From UBA10365 sp041441915 (GTDB lineage: Bacteria; Pseudomonadota; Alphaproteobacteria; Rhodobacterales; Rhodobacteraceae), in NCBI GenBank assembly GCA_041441915.1, contig JASDRS010000010.1, positions 1 to 64,000 on the forward strand: DNA of 64,000 nt. The letters run 5' to 3'. The notes under the pieces were generated by a model. That model had not been told where the DNA came from. It saw nothing but the letters and a program-made list of their open reading frames with translations, and made no database searches. This document shows positions 8,417 through 15,917 of this stretch, piece by piece; the stretch's first letter is position 1; the number at the start of each line of letters is the position of its first letter. The translations under genes and the position numbers were made by a program.

Positions 8417-9214
8417 CTACTTACCTTTGCCAGCATTGCTTCCCTTTTTCTTTTTCTTCTTTGTGTAGGGGTTTTGTCCGAAGGCAAAACGGGCATCATT
8501 GTCAAGTTGATAGCAGGTTTCTTTAGCGATCAGATCACTTTCCGCCCCAACAACAACCCAAAAGAATTTTTCGCTAAAAAGTTGATAAGAACGCTGGAGG
8601 TTTAATTGAGCATTTTTAGTGTAAAGGCTGACCAAAATATAGGCGAGCCCGAACATAAACGGGCTGGCCAAAAACGTCATACCATATATGATTAAAATCG
8701 CCGCTAAAGGATAGAACAGCTTGTTTTGCAACATCCATATTGCAGGCACATAAGTTGCAATCGGGTCAAGTGTCGTCGAATACAGCGTGCAGACGTGATC
8801 CATGTCGCGGAAAACTTCATAGTTTTCGTAAGCTTTTAAGGGTGCGAAGCTGAGTTTTTTGAAACCTTCAGTAATTTTTACGGCGGTCTCGACCTCGCAG
8901 AAGTCAAACTTTGCTGTCAAGGGCATGGAAAATAAAAGATTTATAAACACACCATCGCGATAGAAGGTTAGTAACCAAGTTGGATCTGGCAGTTCGTCTT
9001 CTTCGGCAGCATCGATTGCCTCAAGAAAATATTTGGACAAAAACGTGCTATCACCTTGAAATATATTGCCATTTATGGCTACTAGGACATCGCCTTGTTG
9101 CAACCGAAAGCCTTTGGCTTGTGGTCCCATGTTGTTTTTTAGAAGGCGCAGGAACAAAGGGGTCGTGGGGGTGGCACGTTCTTGGCCGTTTCCAGGGGTA
9201 ATTGTGCTTTCCAT
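8417..9214 (-). CDS. Unknown membrane protein with PDZ-like N-terminal segment
   Basis: 265 residues, not recognised. The segment around residues 36-65 (GFRLQQGDVLVAINGNIF) reads like the carboxylate-binding loop and strand of a PDZ domain. Hydrophobic stretches around residues 160-195 predict two membrane segments. The C-terminus is a Lys-rich tail. It is the last gene of the string that follows flhB, 7 bp after the preceding stop. It could be a membrane protein that binds flagellar or motor proteins; this is context only. Confidence 0.7.
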   Translation of the reverse strand: MESTITPGNGQERATPTTPLFLRLLKNNMGPQAKGFRLQQGDVLVAINGNIFQGDSTFLSKYFLEAIDAAEEDELPDPTWLLTFYRDGVFINLLFSMPLTAKFDFCEVETAVKITEGFKKLSFAPLKAYENYEVFRDMDHVCTLYSTTLDPIATYVPAIWMLQNKLFYPLAAILIIYGMTFLASPFMFGLAYILVSLYTKNAQLNLQRSYQLFSEKFFWVVVGAESDLIAKETCYQLDNDARFAFGQNPYTKKKKKKGSNAGKGK

Positions 9215-9221
9215 TCTTTAA

Positions 9222-10019
9222 CTACGGAAACTTAATGATGTCATCAGGGGCTTTTTTTGGCGCTGATTTAACTTTTGGGGCAGCCTTCTTTTTAGGGACT
9301 TTTTTCACAACTGGAGCGCGCGGTGCGACGGTAATTTTGGCTGAAATTTCTTTTTGTAAAAGTAATATCGTGTCCAATTGTACTGAAAGGGCCGCTATGG
9401 CCGTATCACTGGGCTTCGAAGTTCCCCCCATTGGTAGTGATGTAGGCAGCGATACAGCTGCTGCTTTGTCTGCCAAGTCACTGATTGCTTGCGCCTGGGT
9501 TGAAAGTCCTGTGTCGATACTTTCCATCAAACTGCCTATTTGCTGCGAGAATAGACCCTGCATCTGATTATCTGATGCCGTCAATTGTGCAGTCACAGCG
9601 TCTTGTTGCGCCTCTGTGGTTTTTTCAAGAGTGCTTAAAGTGGCCGAGGTCTCGGTAGTTGCCTCGATCAAGGCCGCGATATTTTTGGCCTGGGACTCCG
9701 CCTTGCCAGCGCTACCTTCCAGTTTATCAACCGCTTCAGTCAAAAGCATCATGCCCTCTAGCGCACCGTTACTTGCGTTTTGCATTTCACTTAAAGCCTT
9801 GAAGTAGAGGACTCCTGCCGCAAGCATGGCCAAGGCCATGGCGGAGACTGAACTGATGACGATGGTTGCAATAAGTTTATAGGTTCTTGCCATTTGTTTG
9901 CGGGCCTCTGCATAATCGGCTTTGATTTGACCAAATTCTCCCACCACACTGGTGGCGGTGTCGGCGGCATCCAAAGCGATTTTGATGCCCTCTTCGATGG
10001 CCTGTGATTGGCTGTTCAT
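9222..10019 (-). CDS. Unknown bitopic coiled-coil membrane protein downstream of flhB
   Basis: About 265 residues from ATG 10019, chosen because AGGAGA precedes it and because its ATG overlaps the preceding stop (ATGA); the frame is open further upstream, to 10163. About 45 N-terminal residues are followed by one membrane segment (LIATIVISSVSAMALAMLAAG). A long Ala/Ser/Thr-rich helical region with coiled-coil character comes next, then a Lys/Pro/Ala-rich tail. The single-span topology and the position after flhB recall the C. sphaeroides motor protein MotF, but I cannot show homology. Also has some resemblance to the helical stalk of chemoreceptors or phasin-like proteins. Confidence 0.75.
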   Translation of the reverse strand: MNSQSQAIEEGIKIALDAADTATSVVGEFGQIKADYAEARKQMARTYKLIATIVISSVSAMALAMLAAGVLYFKALSEMQNASNGALEGMMLLTEAVDKLEGSAGKAESQAKNIAALIEATTETSATLSTLEKTTEAQQDAVTAQLTASDNQMQGLFSQQIGSLMESIDTGLSTQAQAISDLADKAAAVSLPTSLPMGGTSKPSDTAIAALSVQLDTILLLQKEISAKITVAPRAPVVKKVPKKKAAPKVKSAPKKAPDDIIKFP

Positions 10020-10234
10020 GTTGGTCTCCTGCCAAGGGGTGGCGTTTGTTGGCCCGCGTTGTGGGGCTTTGGTGAAAACACAGCACAAATCATGCCAGTT
10101 GACGCAAAAATGACCTGTGAAGGTAAAGTTTTTGATTTGAAGCCAAAATAGGCACAAGACCAAGGCTGTCGGGCCAAATGTGTCACTCTAAAATACTGGC
10201 AATCGCCACAGCGGATAAAACGTCTTTGTTTCAT
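10016..10234 (-). CDS. Small CxxC / GFKS protein, translationally coupled on both sides
   Basis: 72 residues. The ATG at 10234 overlaps the stop of the preceding gene (ATGA) and its own stop overlaps the next ATG (ATGA). It has a C-x2-C pair (RCGDCQYF), a third Cys in PWSCAYFGFKS, the segment TLPSQVIFASTG, and a fourth Cys. Four cysteines in two pairs suggest a small zinc-binding or redox domain. I recall small proteins with this CxxC...GFKS...LPS pattern elsewhere in Proteobacteria, but cannot name a function. The double ATGA coupling and the conserved-looking pattern argue that it is real. Confidence 0.7.
   Translation of the reverse strand: MKQRRFIRCGDCQYFRVTHLARQPWSCAYFGFKSKTLPSQVIFASTGMICAVFSPKPHNAGQQTPPLGRRPT
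10082..10097 (-). promoter_or_regulatory. Possible sigma-54 promoter (weak)
   Basis: TGGCAT-N5-GTGCT on the minus strand matches the -24/-12 consensus with two deviations and correct spacing. It lies inside the small CxxC gene and would serve the bitopic membrane protein at 10019. Because that gene is already coupled to the flhB string, the site may be chance. Confidence 0.3.
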
Positions 10235-10461
10235 TTTTTGCGCCCCTTGAATTGGTTCCATAGATCATCAATAATAAACCTGACACTGCCCAAAAGTGAC
10301 AGGCCACCACAGATGTAGAGGCCAATTTGCCTCCAAGCGGAAGAGCCTTCCGGTAACGCAAGTGCGGCCGAAAGCGACCAAAGGCCCATGCATATATAAA
10401 CCAGTGTCGAAATCATTTCGCCAATGGATTGGCCGCGTGGGCTGTTATCAGGGCGTTTCAT
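10231..10461 (-). CDS. Small two-span membrane protein after flhB
   Basis: 76 residues with two hydrophobic segments (about 16-36 and 44-62, the second containing IGLYICGGLSLLGSVRFII) and a basic C-terminus (FKGRKK). It starts 9 bp after flhB ends, and its stop overlaps the next start, so it is part of the flhB transcription unit. No family recognised. Confidence 0.7.
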   Translation of the reverse strand: MKRPDNSPRGQSIGEMISTLVYICMGLWSLSAALALPEGSSAWRQIGLYICGGLSLLGSVRFIIDDLWNQFKGRKK

Positions 10462-10470
10462 ATCATACCT

Positions 10471-11613
10471 CTATAGGGGTTTTCCGTCTTCGTTGAAGTG
10501 CAAGTCGTTTGGCAATTCAACATCAGGCTCAGGCGGGGTTTCGCCCCGGTCAAGTTTGTAAATATAGGCTAAGGCTGCCGCGACAGCGCCATAAAGCCGA
10601 TCCGAAATTTCTTGGCCAATATCGCTCGTATAGAACAAGGCCCTCGCCAACAAAGGACTTCGAAAGACGGTTACGCCCGCGCCTTTGGCTTTTTCGATGA
10701 TGCGCTGTGCCATCGGCCCCTTGCCCATTGCGATAATTGTTGGTGCGCCAGCCTCTCCGGGGGTGTATTTGAGCGCCACGGCAAAGTGGGTTGGGTTAGT
10801 GATAACTGCAGTGGCCTCACCGACTTTCTCGAGCGCTTCTGCCGATTGGGCAGCTCGCTGGCTGGCTTCCACTTGCAAGCGCCGTATGCGCTGCTTGACC
10901 TCAGGGGCGCCATTGGTTTCCTTGTTTTCATCTTTCAATTCTTTGAACGACATTTTCAGCTTTTGTTTGTGCTGATAAAGAGACCAGCCGTAGTCAATCA
11001 CCGCAATGGCCGCCAAAACAATAAGCGTGGCTATGATCATGGACGTAAAGCCCCCAAAAAGCCGGTCGATAGCTGCAGTAAGGTTACTGGCAGAAAGGGA
11101 CAAAAACTCAGTTATATATTTGGAAATAACCAGCCCTGCAGCCAGGCCAATGAAGGTGACCTTTAAAATGGCCTTCCCAAGTTCGACAAGGCCCTTGATA
11201 GAAAAAATTCGGCCCAAACCGGTAATAGGATTAAGCTTGCTGCCCTTAAAAGATAATGACTTTGGCATGAAATGTAGCCCGCCCACTAAGGCTTGTGTGG
11301 CTATCACACTAAGGAACATCGGTAAACCAAACAGACCGCCAATGACCAGGATGACTTTAAAGGCCGTTCCCAAATGCACTAGAATTTGACTGTCGAGGGT
11401 CTCTTGGCTATCAAACATCAAAAGGGTCCCCCATGTGGCCATTTGTGCGGGCATGAGGGCGGCCAGAAACAGAATGCTAAAGAACCCCATGGTCATTGTT
11501 GCGAAAACAAATGTGTCTTTTGAACTTAATAGCTGCCCATCTTCGATTGCCTTTTCTAAACGGCGTTCAGTTGGTTCTTCGGTTTTCTCTTGACTGTCTT
11601 CCTGCTCAGCCAT
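10471..11613 (-). CDS. flhB: Flagellar type III export switch protein FlhB
   Basis: 380 residues. The N-terminus has the usual EDSQEKTEEPTERRLEKA start, followed by four membrane segments and a cytoplasmic domain. The autocleavage motif NPTH is present (VITNPTHFAVAL, about residue 270), so the substrate-specificity switch from hook to filament export should work. The start overlaps fliR by 8 bp. Gene order fliO-fliP-fliQ-fliR-flhB is that of the export gate, and all are read from the sigma-54 promoter at 13810. Confidence 0.97.
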   Translation of the reverse strand: MAEQEDSQEKTEEPTERRLEKAIEDGQLLSSKDTFVFATMTMGFFSILFLAALMPAQMATWGTLLMFDSQETLDSQILVHLGTAFKVILVIGGLFGLPMFLSVIATQALVGGLHFMPKSLSFKGSKLNPITGLGRIFSIKGLVELGKAILKVTFIGLAAGLVISKYITEFLSLSASNLTAAIDRLFGGFTSMIIATLIVLAAIAVIDYGWSLYQHKQKLKMSFKELKDENKETNGAPEVKQRIRRLQVEASQRAAQSAEALEKVGEATAVITNPTHFAVALKYTPGEAGAPTIIAMGKGPMAQRIIEKAKGAGVTVFRSPLLARALFYTSDIGQEISDRLYGAVAAALAYIYKLDRGETPPEPDVELPNDLHFNEDGKPL

Positions 11614-12430
11614 TTGCGGCCTCCTGTAGCATTAGACCCATATTTTGAAGCGCGGTGTCTATTAGGCTCTGCATAGCTGTGGCCATAGGATAAACCGATA
11701 AAAACAATAAAACAAAGGCTGACATCAGCATCAGTGGAAAGCCAAAGGAAAAAATACTTAGCTGGGGAGCGGATTTTGTGATGACGCCAACGGTAATATT
11801 TACCATCAGCATGACCGCCGAAACGGGCAACATGATTAGCGCTCCCTTTTGAAACATGACTTCAACGGAATCGATGCCAGATTGTATAAAAACAGAAAAT
11901 AATACTGGCGCGCCGATTGGCATCAATTGATAACTTTTAATCATCATATCCAATGCGAGCAAATGCCCATTTAATGATAAAAACAGGGCCGTCAAAAACA
12001 ACATAAATATTTGGGCCAAAACGGGGCTTGAGGCGCCTGTATTGGGGTCTACTTGGGACGCAAAAGAAAGTCCCGAGGTCGTGGCTATTTGCTCGCCCGC
12101 AAGTGATGCCGCTGCAAATAAAATGGACAAGATCAACCCTGCACTCAGCCCAATAGCAATTTCTTGCCAAATAACGCCAATAGCCAAGGCACTGGTCATC
12201 ACGCCCAGATCGGGGCTTGGGACCAGTTGATAAATAAATAATGTCAATGCCATAGAAAAGACGATCCTGATAGGCAAGGGCACCATCCGTGACCCAAAAA
12301 ATGGAGCCGAAAGCAGGAATGCACCTATCCTAAGGCTGACAGTAAAAAACTGTAGCATAAGGTCCATAACTCCTTGCATGCCAAGCCCCGGCAGGGCGCC
12401 ATAGGTTGATGGATCAAGCGGTAGCATCAA
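11606..12430 (-). CDS. fliR: Flagellar export gate protein FliR
   Basis: 274 residues with about six hydrophobic membrane segments, including the LRIGAFLLSAPFFGSRMVPLPIRI start region and the QIATTSGLSFASQVDP loop typical of FliR. FliR joins the FliP5-FliQ4 complex at the centre of the export apparatus. It overlaps fliQ by 4 bp and flhB by 8 bp, so it is translationally coupled on both sides. Confidence 0.96.
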   Translation of the reverse strand: MMLPLDPSTYGALPGLGMQGVMDLMLQFFTVSLRIGAFLLSAPFFGSRMVPLPIRIVFSMALTLFIYQLVPSPDLGVMTSALAIGVIWQEIAIGLSAGLILSILFAAASLAGEQIATTSGLSFASQVDPNTGASSPVLAQIFMLFLTALFLSLNGHLLALDMMIKSYQLMPIGAPVLFSVFIQSGIDSVEVMFQKGALIMLPVSAVMLMVNITVGVITKSAPQLSIFSFGFPLMLMSAFVLLFLSVYPMATAMQSLIDTALQNMGLMLQEAANG

Positions 12431-12693
12431 TATACTCTAGTGATTTCGTCAAAAATATAGGAAAAATAATCAGTCATTTGGGTCAGCATAAAGCCAGACG
12501 CCAGACCGAGCGTGATCAAAACTACGACCAGTTTGGGAACAAAACTAATTGTTTGTTCGTTAATTGATGTGGCAGCCTGTAAGACACCGATCAACAGGCC
12601 AATAGACAAGGCCATGCCCAAGATAGGGCCTGCGGTAATTATTATCATCCGAAAAGCCAGACGCAATTGTTCTATGTTGCCATCAAAATCCAT
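12427..12693 (-). CDS. fliQ: Flagellar export gate protein FliQ
   Basis: 88 residues with two hydrophobic helical hairpins and the family pattern GPILGMALSIGLLIGVLQAATSINEQTISFVPK (seen at about residues 19-50; given here by position). Forms part of the FliP-FliQ-FliR gate. The start overlaps the fliP stop by one base, and its end overlaps fliR by 4 bp. Confidence 0.96.
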   Translation of the reverse strand: MDFDGNIEQLRLAFRMIIITAGPILGMALSIGLLIGVLQAATSINEQTISFVPKLVVVLITLGLASGFMLTQMTDYFSYIFDEITRVY

Positions 12694-13475
12694 TAGCCGC
12701 CAGCTCCTGTCATAAATGTTGCAGCCAATGACCCAACTGTCATTGCCCAGCCATCAACCAACACAAACAGTAATAATTTAAAGGGAAGGGACACTAGCAT
12801 CGGCGACAGCATCATCATGCCCAGCGACATCAAAATAGATGCAATCACCATGTCGATGACTAAAAAAGGCAAAAACAGTAAAAAACCAATTTGAAATGCG
12901 GTTTTAAGCTCAGATGTGATGAAAGCCGGCATTAAAGTTGAGAAGGGAATGTCGGCATTGCTGCCGTAATCTGGATCGTTGGCCATATCTTTAAACATGA
13001 GTAGCGCGTCCTCTCGGGTGTTGACGATCATGAACTCCTTCAGGACATCACCGCTGATACGCACGGCCTCTTCTGCGGCCATTTCCTCGGCCATATAGGG
13101 TGCCAAAGCATTAGTATTTATCGTATTTAAGGTTGGTGACATAATAAAAAATGACAAGAACAGAGCAATCGCGATCAGAACTTGGTTCGGAGGCGTTTGC
13201 TGCGTGCCCATTGCCTGGCGCAAGATCGACAGAACAATGATAATGCGGGTAAAGGATGTCATGCCCAGCACCAGCGATGGCAAAACGGTCAGCGCTGTCA
13301 TCAAGGCCAGAATCTGCAAAGACAGGGAATATTGGGTTTCCCCGTCTGCTCCTGTGGTGCTTGAAAGAGCTGGTAGTCCTCCCAATTGGCTCGCCAAGCT
13401 TTCTTGTGCATAAAGTGGAACGCCCATCAGAATTAAAGCGAGCAGTGCAAAAACAAAAGGAAAAAAGCGGTTCAT
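12693..13475 (-). CDS. fliP: Flagellar export gate protein FliP
   Basis: 260 residues with an N-terminal cleavable signal sequence (about residues 1-24, LYAQES) and four membrane segments. The family signature FTRIIIVLSILRQAMGTQ is near residue 75, followed by PPNQVLIAIALFLSFFIM. The C-terminal half shows the GFLLFLPFLVIDMVIAS and MMMLSPMLVSLPFKLLLF helices. It forms the pentameric core of the gate. Overlaps fliO by 4 bp. Confidence 0.97.
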   Translation of the reverse strand: MNRFFPFVFALLALILMGVPLYAQESLASQLGGLPALSSTTGADGETQYSLSLQILALMTALTVLPSLVLGMTSFTRIIIVLSILRQAMGTQQTPPNQVLIAIALFLSFFIMSPTLNTINTNALAPYMAEEMAAEEAVRISGDVLKEFMIVNTREDALLMFKDMANDPDYGSNADIPFSTLMPAFITSELKTAFQIGFLLFLPFLVIDMVIASILMSLGMMMLSPMLVSLPFKLLLFVLVDGWAMTVGSLAATFMTGAGG

Positions 13476-13777
13476 TGGGCCGCACCAAATGTTTCGATTG
13501 TTGGGGCAATGACCTGTTCTTTGGGGGGGCTCGCTATTTGAACCATAGAGCTGCCCGAAGTTTTAGATGTAAATATTAAGAATTCTTGACCGCCAGAGCG
13601 TAGTAATGTGACCCGCTCTTGAGGGCTTATGGCGGTGACTTCAATGATTTGGATATTGCGCGATGACTGGACTTTCGTAAAACGCTTTGGATTGGTGCGC
13701 ACCCACATTTGCAGTGCTAGCAACAGGCCCAAAAAGACCATAACGATGATAATTTGGTAAGTTTCTATCGCGACCAT
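13472..13777 (-). CDS. fliO: FliO-like flagellar export assembly protein
   Basis: About 101 residues from ATG 13777. The frame is open upstream to 13894, but the sigma-54 promoter at 13810-13825 lies inside that extension, so the shorter start is preferred; AAGGGGC precedes it. The protein has one N-terminal membrane segment (IIIVMVFLGLLLALQMWV) and a small cytoplasmic beta domain (RNIQIIEVTAISPQERVTLLR), as in FliO, which stabilises FliP during gate assembly. Similarity is weak, as is usual for FliO; position directly before fliP is the main support. Confidence 0.8.
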   Translation of the reverse strand: MVAIETYQIIIVMVFLGLLLALQMWVRTNPKRFTKVQSSRNIQIIEVTAISPQERVTLLRSGGQEFLIFTSKTSGSSMVQIASPPKEQVIAPTIETFGAAQ

Positions 13778-13809
13778 GTTGTTGCCCCTTGGTTCCTTGA
13801 ACTTTAAAA

Positions 13810-13825
13810 AGCAAGTTCCGTGCCA
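13810..13825 (-). promoter_or_regulatory. Sigma-54 promoter for fliOPQR-flhB
   Basis: TGGCAC-GGAAC-TTGCT on the minus strand is a perfect -24/-12 element. The predicted transcript start is about 20 bp upstream of the fliO ATG at 13777. It makes the export-gate genes a unit separate from fliKLMN, which ends 120 bp upstream. Confidence 0.85.
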
Positions 13826-13948
13826 AGGAAGGGGAGCGTAAAAATTTATTTTAAACTCTTGATTAAATATATATAATTTTTGAAAACTTGCCAAATAAAA
13901 CTTATGGTTGACTATTGACAGTAAGCTTCGTCAAGCTTTTGACAAGTC

Positions 13949-14275
13949 TTAAATACTTTCAACCCGTTTTTCAGGCTCGACAATTTCACCGAAACGGATG
14001 CCAAATCTTTCGCCCACCATTACAACTTCACCTTTGGCGATCATCGTGCCATTCACGCGAATATCCAGCGGATCACCAGCCAAGCGATCGAGTTCAATAA
14101 CTGAACCTTCGTTTAACCTTAAAAGATCTCGAATGGTGATTTCAGTGCGTCCAACTTCAACCGTCATTTCAACCGAAATATTTTCCAGTACGCGTAGGTT
14201 CTCGACACCAATGCGATCGCCTTTACGTGCGCCGTTGTCTTCGGTCTCTTGGGATAAATCATCCAAATCGGACAT
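13949..14275 (-). CDS. fliN: Flagellar motor switch protein FliN
   Basis: 108 residues. A short acidic N-terminus (DDLSQETED) is followed by one SpoA/surface-presentation domain with VEVGRTEITIRDLLRLNEGSV and the PLDIRVNGTMIAKGEV strand, then GERFGIRFGEIV. It forms the C-ring with FliM and FliG. It lies 9 bp after fliM and is the last gene of the fliKLMN unit. Confidence 0.95.
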   Translation of the reverse strand: MSDLDDLSQETEDNGARKGDRIGVENLRVLENISVEMTVEVGRTEITIRDLLRLNEGSVIELDRLAGDPLDIRVNGTMIAKGEVVMVGERFGIRFGEIVEPEKRVESI

Positions 14276-14284
14276 GAAAAGTTC

Positions 14285-15274
14285 CTATTCTTTTTCGGCG
14301 CGAATGCGCTGTTTTAAATGAAGCGCGGATTGTCCAGCCACTTCGCCCATATCTGCGGTAAACATTGGCTTGCCCTCTACCAAGAGCTCGATGCTGCTGG
14401 GCAATTGGATGGGGAAGACTTCATTGGTTTCAAGATGTAGCAGGTCGCGCATCGATACACGTGGTTGCGCCAACCTTGCGGTCACGGTCAAAGGGATGTT
14501 TAAAATAACTGCTTCAAGGCGATCGCGCCATGACAGGTCATCATCCAAATTATCACTTTGCAGGCGCGAACGCAACTGAGACGCAATCGGTTTCAGCGTT
14601 TGCAGCGGATAAATCACATCAAAAGAGGCAGGGTCATTGCCAGGAAGTTGTACTAAAAACGAACAGATGATCACTGTGTCGCCTCCGTCCACGAATGAGG
14701 CAAACTGAATATTTTCTTCGCGTCCCTGTACAGTGAGGGACAGAGGGGTCAAGTCGCGCCACGCCATTTGCATGGAGTCATTTAAGCCCGATGTGATAAT
14801 TTGAATGACTCTTTGTTCGGTTGCCGTAAATTCGCCTACAGGGCGCTTGAAAGACGAAACTGTGCCGCCATAATAGGAATTTGTCAGCAGAGATATGAAG
14901 GAGGGCTGCAACACCATCAACTGGGTTCCACGCAATTCTTCAATTCGACTAGTTGTCAGACTTACAAAGCTTTCAACCTTACTGGAATATTCGTCAAAGG
15001 TTTTCACTTCGGGCGGAAATGACGAAATACGCGGCTGGATCCGTAACATCGGCAGAAATACTGCCCGCGCATAGCGGCAAAACCGTTCATTTATCATACG
15101 CAAAGCGTAGTAATCGCCGAGCAATGATAAATCATCAGACCCAAAGGCAAATGGCACAACGTCTACGCCGTTTTGTGCGCGCGAGGGGGACGAGGCTGTG
15201 TCTGTGTCAGAGTCCCCCATGCCTGCAATCAAGGCATCGACTTCTTCCGTTGAGAGTTTGCGTGAAGCGACCAT
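14285..15274 (-). CDS. fliM: Flagellar motor switch protein FliM
   Basis: 329 residues, standard length. The N-terminus has LSTEEVDALIAGM, close to the LSQxEIDALL CheY-binding motif. A CheC-like middle domain follows, and a C-terminal SpoA domain (VSMRDLLHLETNEVFPIQLPSS) that pairs with FliN. The middle contains the interface for FliG (the segment around RFCRYARAVFLPML resembles the FliM LxxxxERFAR region). Lies 14 bp after fliL. Confidence 0.95.
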   Translation of the reverse strand: MVASRKLSTEEVDALIAGMGDSDTDTASSPSRAQNGVDVVPFAFGSDDLSLLGDYYALRMINERFCRYARAVFLPMLRIQPRISSFPPEVKTFDEYSSKVESFVSLTTSRIEELRGTQLMVLQPSFISLLTNSYYGGTVSSFKRPVGEFTATEQRVIQIITSGLNDSMQMAWRDLTPLSLTVQGREENIQFASFVDGGDTVIICSFLVQLPGNDPASFDVIYPLQTLKPIASQLRSRLQSDNLDDDLSWRDRLEAVILNIPLTVTARLAQPRVSMRDLLHLETNEVFPIQLPSSIELLVEGKPMFTADMGEVAGQSALHLKQRIRAEKE

Positions 15275-15288
15275 TGTTCAAACTTGCC

Positions 15289-15894
15289 TTATTGGATGAT
15301 AAACGAAGTGAAGTGCACGTGTTCGATGCCGCCAAAGCCTTCTAATTCCATAAGCTTTGTATTCAAAGAGTTTTGAATTGATTCAGCCAACTGATCGCGG
15401 CCAGCTTTGCCTGCAACGTCTTCTTCCGAAAATTCGCTGACTGCTGCCAATACTTCAGAGCGCAACGACAACTGATGCGTGTCGACATTAGTCATCACAG
15501 ATTCATCATATTGTGTTGACACACCTATGCCGAGCTGCGCCATTTTCCGTGAGCCGCGTAGATTTGTGGTAAATGTGCCGGCGAATTCATAATATGTTGT
15601 CACAAATGTATCTTCGACCGGCGTTTCTTTCACCATTTTCTTCGGTATGGGATTTCCGTTGGCGTCGAGTTCAATATCTGGATCAACGGTGGGGGCTGCC
15701 GCCGAGGGTGCCGCTACTGGCAAGCCGTCTGGCCCAAGCAATTGTTCTGCCGCTGCCGGTTCCTTGCCACCAAACATAAAATAGCCAACACCAACCCCTA
15801 TACCCACAAGTGCAAGGCCGCAAATGGCGAATATGGCAATCTTTACAATGCCGCCGCCCTTTTTCTTTTTGTCATCTGCTGCTTGTTCTGCCAT
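15289..15894 (-). CDS. fliL: Flagellar basal body-associated protein FliL
   Basis: 201 residues. One N-terminal membrane segment (IAIFAICGLALVGIGVGVGYFMF) is followed by a Pro/Ala linker. The periplasmic FliL domain ends in the family's EHVHFTSFIIQ. FliL surrounds the stator and stabilises torque generation. Encoded between fliK and fliM as in many clusters. A second FliL-type gene is present at 27964-28491. Confidence 0.93.
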   Translation of the reverse strand: MAEQAADDKKKKGGGIVKIAIFAICGLALVGIGVGVGYFMFGGKEPAAAEQLLGPDGLPVAAPSAAAPTVDPDIELDANGNPIPKKMVKETPVEDTFVTTYYEFAGTFTTNLRGSRKMAQLGIGVSTQYDESVMTNVDTHQLSLRSEVLAAVSEFSEEDVAGKAGRDQLAESIQNSLNTKLMELEGFGGIEHVHFTSFIIQ

Positions 15895-15917
15895 GATCTT
15901 TTTCCCGTTAGGTTTCG

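Noticed and set aside
13778..13894. N-terminal extension of fliO
   Set aside because: Contains a perfect sigma-54 promoter and would have no ribosome site; the start at 13777 fits both.
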